Shown one piece after another: positions 1 through 10,470 of a stretch of 64,000 nucleotides of DNA. The position numbers and the translations under genes were made by a program. The stretch comes from Neurospora intermedia. Lineage: Eukaryota > Ascomycota > Sordariomycetes > Sordariales > Sordariaceae. The first letter of the stretch is position 1. Every line of letters begins with the position of its first letter. The notes under the pieces are model-generated. The model did no database searches, was not told where the DNA came from, and saw nothing but the letters and a program-made list of their open reading frames with translations. The stretch lies in assembly GCA_037102815.1 (NCBI GenBank), contig BTPP01000006.1:248001-312000 (forward strand), read 5' to 3'.

Positions 1-247
1 TAACGTCCAGTTTGGCGGGCCACTTGGCGGGTCCCCTGTTGACAAATTCCCGAACCTCAACACTGAAGAGGGATTCAACGAGGCGAGCAAGAAGATTCGC
101 GAGGCGATGCGTGAAAGCGGCGAGATGAGGAGGAGGAAGAGCCAGGGTAAGGTGTATACCTTTAGTGAACAGTCGGTAGATGAAGAGGTGGAGGACGAAG
201 TGTCGACGGGAAGTTCTGTGGATGAGGACGGAAAGAAGCACCTGTGA
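1..247 (+). CDS. 3' end of an unidentified gene (partial)
   Basis: An open frame enters at the left edge (codons begin at base 2) and ends at TGA 245-247, giving the last 81 residues of a protein whose start lies outside the window. The tail is hydrophilic: a Gly/Pro segment, then a Lys/Arg/Glu-rich probable helix with a run of basic residues, then an acidic Ser/Glu/Asp end finishing in Lys-Lys-His-Leu. It resembles a disordered, charged C-terminus of a cytosolic or nuclear protein. No domain is visible and I do not recognise the family. Reading it as coding rests on the stop-free frame, the biased composition and the absence of a better frame. Confidence 0.5.
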   Translation, partial: NVQFGGPLGGSPVDKFPNLNTEEGFNEASKKIREAMRESGEMRRRKSQGKVYTFSEQSVDEEVEDEVSTGSSVDEDGKKHL

Positions 248-1647
248 GAAGCAAGGGCTTGGACCGGAGCAAGAGATCAGAACATTTCTAAAAATCACCG
301 TTGGGGATATCTTTACCGCTTTATTTGACACCCATGTTATAGTTTTGGCTTTTCTTCTTTTGGTTGTATACCACTTATGGGTTGGGCTTTTCTTTGCTTT
401 GGTCATGGCGAGGCCGCTCCGGATGGGCTCTGATTCATCAAAAAGATTATATAGGGGAACAGCGGAAGTTGTATGGTGCAAGTGTGGGCAATAAAGAAGA
501 CAGAGGGAGCGAACAGCGAAAAAGATAGCGAGATGGGCCACGGAGATAGAAATTATATACATAAATTGGGAGGTTTCTTCAAACTCACACGCGTTGTCGG
601 CTGTTTCCCTTTCGTTAGCCTCTCATGGATCGGTTGGAATTGCACAGAGAGATTTCGAGTGTGGTTGTCTAATTACTGTTTTGGCAGCGAAAATAAAAGT
701 GTAGACTAAGTAATATCGATGTACTTTGGAGATACGAACAAAACCCGCTTGACTTTTGCCATACTTGGACGTCCCATGTGTACAGAGGTGGTTTCTACTT
801 GACGTTCACACAGCACTTAATATGAATCGCTTCATGCAGTCGTCACAGGGTCCCGATGATCAGCAGTTGGCAGATCTTATCACTTACGTAGATTTAACGG
901 TCGGGAGCACACCATGCCGGTGATCAAGTTAGGGTAAGTGGTTACGCGGCCTTGCTTATTGACCTCGGGGTTTGGGTTCGGTCGTTGCGGTGTTAAGCAG
1001 AACCCTGTCCTGCCTTGCCTACACCACCTCAACATTGGTCAAGTAGGTGCTGTTGGTGGAACGTCGATGGCACACAAACCAAGTGCTACCATTGAAGCTT
1101 ATCAGATGGAGGATTGTTCGGATATTCGGATCTGATAATTCCCTTCGTACATAAAAGACCATGCCTTCCTCTCCATCGCCAGGCACAGAAGACAAAAAGG
1201 ATCAAACCAAATCTTGATTGCAATGACGCAATAAACAGCAATTAGATAAATGATCAAGTAACTTGCAGGCTGTTCAAGGAGGGAAATGTACTTTGTTCGT
1301 TAAGACTACCGCGTCCCCACTTGGTTTCCTGCCCACGCTGTCACAACGCTTTTCGGCGCCCATTCAAGGCACGCCAAGCGGCTCAGTTGCTCAAGTGGTC
1401 CAGTCAAGCAAGGGAATCGACAGACTGGGGATCACCCCTGACGGCGGAGGTTAGCACGGAGATAAGCGGGATTGACAGCCGACGGGTACCTCTAGACCTA
1501 CGGGAGACTAAAGGATCCCGACGCCAATGGCCCCGCCGCCGCCGCCGCCGCTGTCTTCATCTTTTATCAGATCCTCATCCCCCGGCTGTTTCTAGCAACT
1601 CTTCCCGAGACAACAAAGCCCAAAAAAAACCAGGTTGGAAATCCAAA
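248..1647. other. Spacer and 5' leader before the Apd1-like gene
   Basis: Holds the 3' flank of the left-edge gene and the promoter/leader of the [2Fe-2S] gene. Short open frames here look unrelated to any family. The frame of the downstream gene stays open back to 1321, but that stretch lacks a suitable ATG and includes a CCG triplet run near 1535-1552, so I treat it as leader. Confidence 0.5.
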
Positions 1648-2850
1648 ATGTTCAGATCCCTCCTCTCCAGCGCCAAATCCTTGGCCATTGGCGACTCGGG
1701 CAACAAAGCCACCAAACCCGAGGATCTCTTCCCCGTTGTGTCTAAAGAGGTTGACGGCGACGACTGCGACCATGATTGCGCGACCTGCACCATTACGTAC
1801 CCACGCTCCTTCAAGATCGACGAGGAGGATAAGTTGTTTGGTCTGGTCAAAGGGTGGGAAACCCATGTGCTGGTGGCCACGGGAAAGACGGACTGGGTGC
1901 GCGATGTGGCGGATGAGAAGGGGAGTGTGATGCAGGCTATTGCGGGGGCCAAGGCGCCTACTAATGGGGTATGTTTATGTATCCTTTCACTTTCACCCTC
2001 CCTCCAAATTATATACTACATACTGACTGACCACGCACAGAAACTAATGCTCTCGGCCTCCAACATCCCCACCCCTCACCATCCCCCCTCCTACTCGGAA
2101 CCCACCACCCTCCTCCTCCTTCCCGCCTTCATCCTCATCGAAAACGTCACCCCAGCCACCGTCCCCTTACTTTTGGAAAAAATCATCTCTCAAGCGCCCA
2201 CCAACAGCACCCCTCTCGCCCCCTTCAGTCTTCCGCGCTCGCTCGAGGCGCCCCTCCCCGAAGCGTCCCCCGCCTACATCAAGGAACTCACCACCCGGCC
2301 CTGCCCGCACCAAGCCCTGATCCTGCTCTGCTCGCAAAAGACGCGCGATGCGCGGTGCGGACAGAGCGCGCCGCTGTTGCGAAAGGAGTTGCAGAGACAT
2401 TTGCAGCCGCTGGGGTTGTATCGGGACTTGGACGACGAGCGGCCGGGTGGGGTGGGCATTTATTTCATTAGTCATGTGGGCGGGCACAAGTACTCTGCGA
2501 ATATGTTGGTGTATAGACGGCCGGATGCTTTTGGGTTGGATCATGTGGAGAGAGCCAAAGCAGAAGGGGGTCAGGAGCTTAGACCGAAGAAGCCTGAGGA
2601 GTTGAGGAGGAGGAAACAAGGGGGGGTTACTAAAGAAGGGGAGGAGGGTAAAGGGCAAGAGGAAGAAGAAGAGGAGGAGGAGGCAGAGAACGGTGAGGTG
2701 GGTGCGGCGCAATGTATCTGGTTGGCCAGAGTCAAGCCGGAGGATTGTGAGGGTATCGTCAAGTTTACCGTGTTACAGGGCAAGGTGATTAAACCGCAGA
2801 GTCAGCTTAGAGGAGGGTTTGATAGGCAGAGGGGGGTATTGAGTTGGTGA
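1648..2850 (+). CDS. apd1: Apd1/Aim32-family [2Fe-2S] thioredoxin-like ferredoxin protein
   Basis: Two exons, 1648-1968 and 2041-2850, encode 376 residues. The family (sucrase/ferredoxin-like; yeast Apd1 and Aim32) carries a non-Rieske [2Fe-2S] cluster held by two Cys and two His in a thioredoxin-fold C-terminal domain. Those ligands are visible with family spacing: Cys204 and Cys213 (C-x8-C, followed by Gly) and His252 and His256 (H-x3-H inside SHVGGHKYS). An N-terminal Cys-rich patch (CDHDCATC) also matches Apd1-type proteins. The C-terminus is Leu-Ser-Trp, resembling the C-terminal tripeptide used to recruit cytosolic iron-sulfur assembly. The first 15 residues are basic and amphipathic, so mitochondrial targeting as in Aim32 is not excluded. 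A Glu-rich low-complexity insert lies about 50 residues before the end. The start is the first ATG fitting the homology, in context AAAATG. Confidence 0.85.
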   Translation: MFRSLLSSAKSLAIGDSGNKATKPEDLFPVVSKEVDGDDCDHDCATCTITYPRSFKIDEEDKLFGLVKGWETHVLVATGKTDWVRDVADEKGSVMQAIAGAKAPTNGVCLCILSLSPSLQIIYYILTDHAQKLMLSASNIPTPHHPPSYSEPTTLLLLPAFILIENVTPATVPLLLEKIISQAPTNSTPLAPFSLPRSLEAPLPEASPAYIKELTTRPCPHQALILLCSQKTRDARCGQSAPLLRKELQRHLQPLGLYRDLDDERPGGVGIYFISHVGGHKYSANMLVYRRPDAFGLDHVERAKAEGGQELRPKKPEELRRRKQGGVTKEGEEGKGQEEEEEEEEAENGEVGAAQCIWLARVKPEDCEGIVKFTVLQGKVIKPQSQLRGGFDRQRGVLSW

Positions 2851-4614
2851 TGCCGTTTCCAGCCTTGTGTTTTTTTTTTTTCCAGGTATTATTGTTTTGG
2901 CCATAAAGTGTACAAATAGTAGACCAAGTTCTTCAAGAGTCTCAAGTATGTATCATGGTGATGCGATTGGAGATGGCCGGACATGTCTCTAAACTGCAAG
3001 TGGGGTCAATTGGGGAAGCCAGCATTCACCACCAACGAATCCAGCCATTCTTCAACCACCCAGTGAATGCATGCATGTTCCATTCGACGACGCACGTTGA
3101 ATGACTGCCAGGTCCACCAGCAGCAACTCGCTTCGGTTCGCTAAACAAGCACCTTTTACTGAATAGAGCAGCTGCCAGGTTTACCTACACGGGAACTTGA
3201 TGAGGATAATCGAATCGCTTGCAAGGCGAATTGAGGGGGGAGGCCCCCGCGTACAAGTAGAGTGTAACTGTGCAATTCGAGAATACCCAAACTGGAATAA
3301 CTGCTGATTGATGTTTTCCTAAATTCTGGAGGGGATGCGGTGGGTGCAGCTGCAGGCAGTGCCCTGTGGTGCATCTGTGACACCAGCAGCTACCTTAGCT
3401 AGCTGGGTGGCAGGGCAGTTGCAGTTGCAGGAGGTGTGCTGCGTGGCATACCGTAGTGGCCGCTTGGGACCTGCCTCAAAAGCAAAGTGAAGGCGTAGCT
3501 GACGGGGCCGGGCCATTAGTCTAGGTACAAGTAGTAGTTGCTTGAAGTTGTCGACTCGGTCGGTTAGTTTCCAGGGAAAGGGAAGGAAACTAAAGATGGG
3601 AGATGGCTGACTGATTGATTGCCTGGGCAACGGGGGGGTAAACATTGCCTTTATTGGCTGCGGATATCTATGACATGGATGCGATGCGGGACCTCAGACT
3701 GGCGGGACCGGGAAGAGCGAAGGATGGAAGTGGAAGTGCTTGGTGAATGGAGTCGTCTTTGCTCCATTTTGGGACTTTGTCCCTTTTGACTGGTCCCCTC
3801 GTAACAAGGTCCGGGTCTCCAAGAAGCAAGGTCCTGGGCTGTCCGACTCCGACCTCCATCATTCCAGCGTCATTCCCAGCAGGTTTTCTTGGTGTAGTAT
3901 TCTACTTACTTAGTTGAAGCTATTCCGCATCCCGCCTTTTTCATTCGGGTTTAGTTGATACCTATTCTCTTTTTTTTTTCTCTCTCCTTTCCCCATCGTT
4001 GGTGCTGTTGACTGTTTGCTTGGTCAGCGACGGACGCTCTGGTTGGTAATGATTCCCACCAGACTCCGGTACCTGAACACACAACTAACCTAAACTGAAG
4101 TGAGCCGTGCTGAGCCTCCCTCCTTATTAGGACTTGCTAGACCGACTACAGTTCTAAGCTAGAACTAGTCCAGCATCCTTCCACCACCCGTTCTCCGCAT
4201 CTGCCCAGCTTCGGCTATCAAGGTTATTTCCATAGCATTCACACCTCCATCCCATCCCTCGTTCTTCGATTGCCAGGGGCCGGGCCATACCACACCTCTC
4301 CCTCCCTCCCTCCATGACGGCTAGTGTACACCGACCACGAAATCGCGACGACAACAACATCAACAGCTTTCTACCCTCAACAGCCAACTGAACTGACGGA
4401 CGTCAATAAAACCCCGTGAACAAGCCGAGACACGTCCGCGTACGACGACGCCCACCGCGCCCGCCCCCTGCTGATCACCCGCTACGGGCCTTTGTTTTGA
4501 CCATCAGAAGAAACGTTTCCACCGCCTCCAAGTCCCTTTTCGCACCCACTCACTCCTTGTCGCAAAGCCAGCAGCAGCCGAGTCCGGCCTCGCCCTTCAC
4601 AGCCTGCCGCCGCC
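2851..4614. other. Spacer with promoter and long leader of the formin-like gene
   Basis: No supported gene. A T-run follows the Apd1-like stop at about 2870. From about 3900 the strand becomes pyrimidine-rich (CT tracts at 3965-4000 and 4290-4315), as is common in Neurospora promoters and leaders. Small frames on both strands look random. Confidence 0.5.
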
Positions 4615-5958
4615 ATGCCTCCCGCCGCGGATCTCTACGGCGGTGTTTCTGCCTACCGAACAGGCTCAGGCGACGGCATGCGCGATAGAAACTACAATAA
4701 CAATAACAGCGACAATAATGATAGCAACAACAATAACGACCTGCCGCCCTTCTTCCCCCTCCAAAACCAAAACCAGGTCCAGCCGCAACAACGCCCCAAA
4801 TCCTCTTACCTTCGTCAGCTTATGAGCCACAAGCGAAGCAATACCGTCGGAGCCGGCCAAGTCCAGTTACCCCCTGCTGTCTTCTCGACCGATTTCCAAA
4901 AGTCTTCTGACAGCGACCGCGACCATGTTATGTCGTCCTCGGTTGCTTCCGTCATCGACTCTGATTCTCCTGAACTGCTGCGCCCTCCCAGCAAGATCAA
5001 CCCCGACCTGGTGGCCCAGAGACACAGTTGCGACATGAACCTGACTGGATACCAGAGACATCAATTCGCCGCTGCCCTGTGTGAGCTTCGGCCCAACCAA
5101 TTGGACGACCAGCCACCACGATCACCCGAAAAGAAATCGAACCCCTTTGCGACCATCTCGCTTAAGTCGCCCTTCGGACTCAGGGATTCCAGCAAAGCCT
5201 CCAAGAACAAGGGAGACCAATCACCCACCAAGCCCAAAAAGGTCAAATCGGCCGCCAATATCGGTCAGCTTCTGAGGCCAAAGTCTGACAAGAATCTGAG
5301 GCAGCAGGAACAGGAGGAAGAAGAGAACAGTCGCCGTCGCAACAAAGACAAGGAGAACCGCGCACCAAGTGCCATTGACACCAGCCCACCACCACCCATC
5401 TATGCACAGTTTGCCAGGGGTTCGCCCTTTGCGCTGCCTCCAGAATTGAACTCGTCGACCAAACCAGTACCTTCGCCGTTGGACTACAGAAATCCCTTCT
5501 GGGACAGTGGCAAACCATTACCGGCTGACCCAGAACGTCCCGGAACAGGCGGGACACGGTCGTCCATAGCTGAGAGCCAACATCTGAAGTCCGACGCGGA
5601 AAACCGCGAGCGAGATCGCAACAACAGCCGCTCCAAATCACGGCCAAAGACGTTTCACCAGTACTTTGCGAGCAACAGTCAGCAGGACGAGAAGCGTACA
5701 CCGTCAGACTCGAGCACCGACACTCGGTACAAGCAACCGCAATCTGACAATCAGAGCCAGTCATCACCACAGGATAAACAAGAACGAAGTTGGAAGAGGC
5801 AAACGTGGGCCACCGCCAAGACATCAGATTTGGCAGCAGGTGGCAGTTCAGGATCAGACAGGTCAAGCCAACGACTCAACGTTAAGAGCATGTTTTCCAG
5901 TTCTGGTAACGGTGGAGGAAGTAATAGCTCAGCAGGAGGAGAGCGTTCCAAATCAGGA

Positions 5959-6003
<45 letters not shown>

Positions 6004-8044
6004 CAATCCACCAGTATGGAACGGCAACAAAGTGCCCCACCTCTGCTTCAACAGCACATTGACCCCAAGGATATCGACAAGCACCTCGAGGCCATGTTGG
6101 ACCGGCGCAACATTCCCGAAAACCAGCGGTACAAGATGCGCAACCTCAACGACACCATCAAGTTGGAATTCATCCGGCAGGACTGGGCAGAAATGCAGGC
6201 CAAGATGGTGAACCAAAACGCGAGCAATACGTCTCTTGAGAAGGGAGGGAACGCAGGGAGTGTCAATGGTGGTGCCGGCTCAGAACGGGAAGATCAACAG
6301 CAACAGCAGCAGTCATCCTCTAGTTCAAGACGGGAGGACGGTAACAGCAAGGATAAGGATAACGAGAGAACGGGCAGGACGAAGAAAAAAGGATTCGGTC
6401 TATCACTTGGTAAGGGAGCCGCCAGCAAGGCCCAGTCGTCACCCACCAAAAGTATCGGTCGGCACTTCAGATCCAAGTCCAACGATAGCAGCATGAATGA
6501 GCGACCGTCGTTTGGTGATGTGAACGGTAACTCTGGTGGGAATGGCGTCGGCGGGTTCCTGGGTATGAAAGGCGGAAAGAGTCAGCAGGTCCCGGCGGAC
6601 TTTGTTGCCTACCTGCAAAAGGTGCATAAGCCAGAGCTGGTGGAGGTTGGTAAACTTCATAAGCTTCGGCTGTTGCTGAGAAATGAGACCGTGGCTTGGA
6701 CCGAGGAGTTTATCAAGCAAGGGGGGATGAAGGAGATTGTGGATTTGTTGCATCGAATTATGGCTGTTGAGTGGCGGTGAGTTTAGATCCGCAACAGGAT
6801 TATCCATGATGAACGAGTGTTGACTGACTATTTCTTCGCGCTGCAGGGAGGAACACGAAGACGCCCTTCTGCACGAAAACCTTTTGTGCCTAAAGGCCCT
6901 CTGCACCACCGCCCTGGCACTGCAATACCTGCACACCATCCACGCCACCCTCTTCCCTGCCTTGTTGCATCTGATCTTCGACCCCGAGAAGAAGGGGCCA
7001 AGCGAGTTCACAACACGCAACATCATCACCTCGATTTTGCTCACCTACATCGAATGCGCCACGCCGCAAGAGCGCGTTACCCGAGCCCAGACGATTTTAC
7101 AATTCTTGCGAGACCCCGAGACGGAAGAGGAAAAGAAGCCGGTCAACTTCATCCTCGAGATGAGGCGCGAGCGGCCATACCGTGTATGGTGCAAGGAAGC
7201 CGTGAGCGTGACTAAGGAGGTCTTCTGGATATTTTTGCACAATATGAACATTGTTTCCTTGCCCCCAGCGGATTCATCATTAAGTGGCAGTTCCGGCGCC
7301 GGCGGAGGGTCGAGTGGCATCAATGGCGAGCAAAAAGATACTCAGCAACAACAACAACTATACCAAGCAGGCATTATCGATCCCTCAGCCTTAACACGAG
7401 GTGACACAGAGTCAGGAGGTGAAGACTCAGAAACCGCAACCCCCGCCCAGTTGGCCTACATGTCCCGACACTTCCCGCAAGAACGACCGCCCGTGCCCGC
7501 GGCCCCTTACGTCGGTGGCGTCGAATGGGACGCGACCAATTACCTTGCCAGCCACCTGGACCTGATGAACGCCATCATTGCATGCACGGGTCCTACAGCC
7601 GCTGAGCGCAACGCGTTGCGCGCCCAGCTGCGCATCTCGGGCTGGGAGCGCTGTCTGGGCGGCAGCCTGCGGATGTGCAAGGAAAAGTTCTACGGGTCCG
7701 TTCACGACGGGCTGCGGACCTGGGTCGCGGCCGCGGCGGAAGACGGCTGGGACGTGCGTGATGTGCGGTTTGGCCCGCCGCCGGAGGGCAGGGGCTACAG
7801 TCCGATGAAGAAGACGCCCGGGAAGAAACCGAGGGAGGAAGCGCCGCCCAAGATCGAAATCCCGAAATTGGATTTCCATATTGGGGGTGCTGATTCTCCT
7901 GGCATTGGCGTTAGTCCCGGTGGCCTGGGCGTGGGTATGGTTGCTGCTTCGGTTGCGAATATCAACGGCAACGGCGACGGCGGCGGGAGATCGCCGATGC
8001 CGGTGTCGCCTGCGGTGCGGGCGCCGGATTATTGGCTGTCGTGA
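4615..8044 (+). CDS. Formin regulatory-domain protein (GBD/FH3) without FH1/FH2
   Basis: Exons 4615-6776 and 6847-8044 give 1119 residues; the 70 nt intron (GTGAGT...CTGCAG) splits an Arg codon. Residues 1-480 are disordered, rich in Ser/Asn/Gln/basic residues, with an Ala run at about 450-464 encoded by GCA repeats. A formin GTPase-binding segment starts near 482 (DIDKHLEAMLDRRNIP, then helices through MRNLNDTIKLEFI). After a low-complexity linker the FH3-type armadillo region runs from about 657 to 1000, including a conserved block with CKEKFYGSVHDGLRTW. The C-terminus is Pro/Gly-rich. In diaphanous-type formins these two domains bind Rho GTPases and keep the actin-nucleating FH2 domain shut. 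Here no Pro-rich FH1 or FH2 follows, so the protein may be a Rho effector or scaffold. The start has a strong GCCGCCATG context. Confidence 0.85.
5962..6003 (+). repeat. GCA triplet repeat coding for an Ala run
   Basis: About 14 GCA/ACA triplets inside exon 1 of the formin-like gene. In the used frame they read as Ala; the CAG frame would be Gln and the AGC frame Ser. Length is likely to vary between strains. Confidence 0.85.
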
Positions 8045-10320
8045 TTGAGACTGCTTTTGCGGCGTGGTGTTGGCGCTGGCCGTTGCGTTGTCCGAGATGT
8101 CCCGCAGAAGAAGACTGTATACGGCTCTAGCGTAGCGGCTCTGACGGCGGCACATGGAATCTCATTTCGTTCGGCGAAAGTGTAACTGCGACTGCGACAC
8201 TCTGATCGATTACGATCAGGTAATGCACAACGAAGCTGTGCAGCCTGTCTCCCTATACTAGCCAAAATGGACGACGGCCAACGAGAGCCTCATACCCACG
8301 CCATTTTCTGCAACCGCCACACCACACATGATACCCACTTGTACAAACTAAACTATTGTATGGTTACTCTGTATAAGGGAGTCCACTCTTGCAGCCGATC
8401 TTGCTGATCATTCACAGCTATTTGTGGGTATCATACACCAGATTCTGTATCAGTCAATCACTCGATCAGGAAGAAATGAGTAGTAGTTGTTGTTTGTCTT
8501 GAGTATTGTTGACACGAAGACGAAGGAAGAAAACGTTGCGAGATCAGGAGATCAGACGAGCAATGACCGGCCTGGACTGGGCAGGACGGAAACCAAATAC
8601 CAAATAGACTGCGGCAAGATACGCAGGCTAGCAGCAACATAACAAAGAGAGAGAAAAACCTGGCAGCCAGCCGGCCCCCAATCAACACAAACATCCTTAG
8701 CGGTCAATTTCGGGGTTTCTGCGAGCCCATTCACAGGGCCGTCTCCTATCCGACCTGTATGTCACGGCCGCCTCGAATCAGTGGGTTCGTCCACCCGGGC
8801 TGAAAGGTTAAACTGAAGGATGTGGAACCCTCAACCTCATAGTCGCGTGACTGGTTTGGGTTGGCTAAACTGAAGTGTTCTGCAAACAGAAAGAGAGGCA
8901 GCAGCACAAGAGCACACGAGATAGGGGAAAGGCTGGGTGAGCTCGTCGATTGGTCTTGGTGGATCAACTGGTCGGTCGGTCGGCCTGGTCAGGTCGATCG
9001 ATATCAGAAATTATTCTCGCCAGCCTGGGCATTAGTCTGTTTAAGATGCATGTATTTTTGGGTCCACCGTCCGCCGTCCGTCTTCTCAAGAACCTCCTGC
9101 TATCTGATCAATTGGCCTAGTGTTTCGTATCAGACAAGAGCTAGCAATTGGCAAGATTAAAGAGCAAAACAATGAGCTGAAAGGATACAGAGCCAAAAGA
9201 GGGAACCCCATCTTTTACGAAGAATCGAGAGTCGTCAGAACTTAGTCTCGACAAGGGAAGAGAGAGAAAAAAAACAATCGGGCAACTATGAGAAATCCTT
9301 TGAATCTCTTATTAGTTCCCGCCGTTATGAAACAATTACTTCTTCCTTCCAGTGTCGGTGGTCCAAGTCTCCTCTGTTTTTTTTATTATCCCTCTGCCGC
9401 AATCACGGCCATTCAGCACTTACTATCCAGTGTGCTCTCATTCTTCTTGTGCTCCAGTCCTTCTGATCCAGCTCCGGCTTCCCTTTCCCACCCAGACCAG
9501 ACCCTGCAGGGTTTGATTATATACCCTTTATTTCATTAATATCACCCGTTGGTGCCCAACGTGCAAGGGGGCAAGGAAAATGAATAACATTGGCTTGGTC
9601 TTGGCGGGAAAGAGATAACTACCGACTCCCTACTCCCTTACTCCCGCGGGTGGACAGTGGACACTAGTCCCTGAGATGGAAATCCAAACGTTGTGCTGTC
9701 TGGGTGAGGGTCGGGTAAATAACGGTCATGTCAATATTCTTCCCGCATGGTTCGTTCAGATACAGACAGACAGGGTGCTGAATCCATTCCTGAGAGATGT
9801 TGTTCTCTAATGGTCCGGGAAACGAAGTTACCTATCCATCCATCCCGGCTTTATTGTCCGTTCATTAAACCCTGGAACTGACGGCTTTCCATCATCTCGG
9901 TGGTTTGCTCGCTGTTTTTTTGTTGTGTTTTGTTCTGCCCTTGGCCTTGGGAGATAAATGGCAAGAGGTTCCTGTTACCGCGCCCTAACGCCCGCTATCT
10001 ATCTAGATGTTACCTGACCTGGCCTGACCTGCTCGGACCTGCTCGGACCTGGCTGGGTTGGGTTGGGTTTCATGGGGCTTTGGCCTCTTTTTTCCTTTCG
10101 ACGGCGGCGGGGCGGATGGATGCTTGCCTGGAAGGCTCATGACTGTTGAAGAGACTAGTTGTTGACTAGGGGGTAGGGGGGGAAGGTGGTCTTGCACATG
10201 TTGGCGAGTTTATTAGCTTGTATGATCTACTAGCTTGTATCGACTTTGTCTATTGTGTTATGGTGTCTTCACCATCGGACCGAATCAAGCAGGATCGCAA
10301 TGGGTAGGGGGAAGGGGAGA

Positions 10321-10346
10321 GGGGGGGGGGGGGGGGGGGGGGGGGG
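10321..10346 (+). repeat. Poly-G tract (26 G)
   Basis: An uninterrupted run of 26 G, preceded by other G-rich sequence (10305-10319). It could form G-quadruplex structures, and its length in an assembly should be treated as uncertain. Confidence 0.95.
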
Positions 10347-10440
10347 TTGATGAAGGATAGAAACAAGGGCTAGTAGTACTATCTAGTCGATGAGTCCTTG
10401 CTTGTTGAGAGCCCTTGAAGAGAATGAGGACAAGGAGAAC

Positions 10441-10470
10441 GGAGGGAGGGAGGGAGGGAGGGAGGGAGGG
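10441..10470 (+). repeat. GGGA tetranucleotide repeat
   Basis: About seven tandem GGAG/GGGA units, followed 20 bp later by nine more G. Together with the poly-G tract 95 bp upstream this forms a strand-asymmetric G-rich block. Confidence 0.95.
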
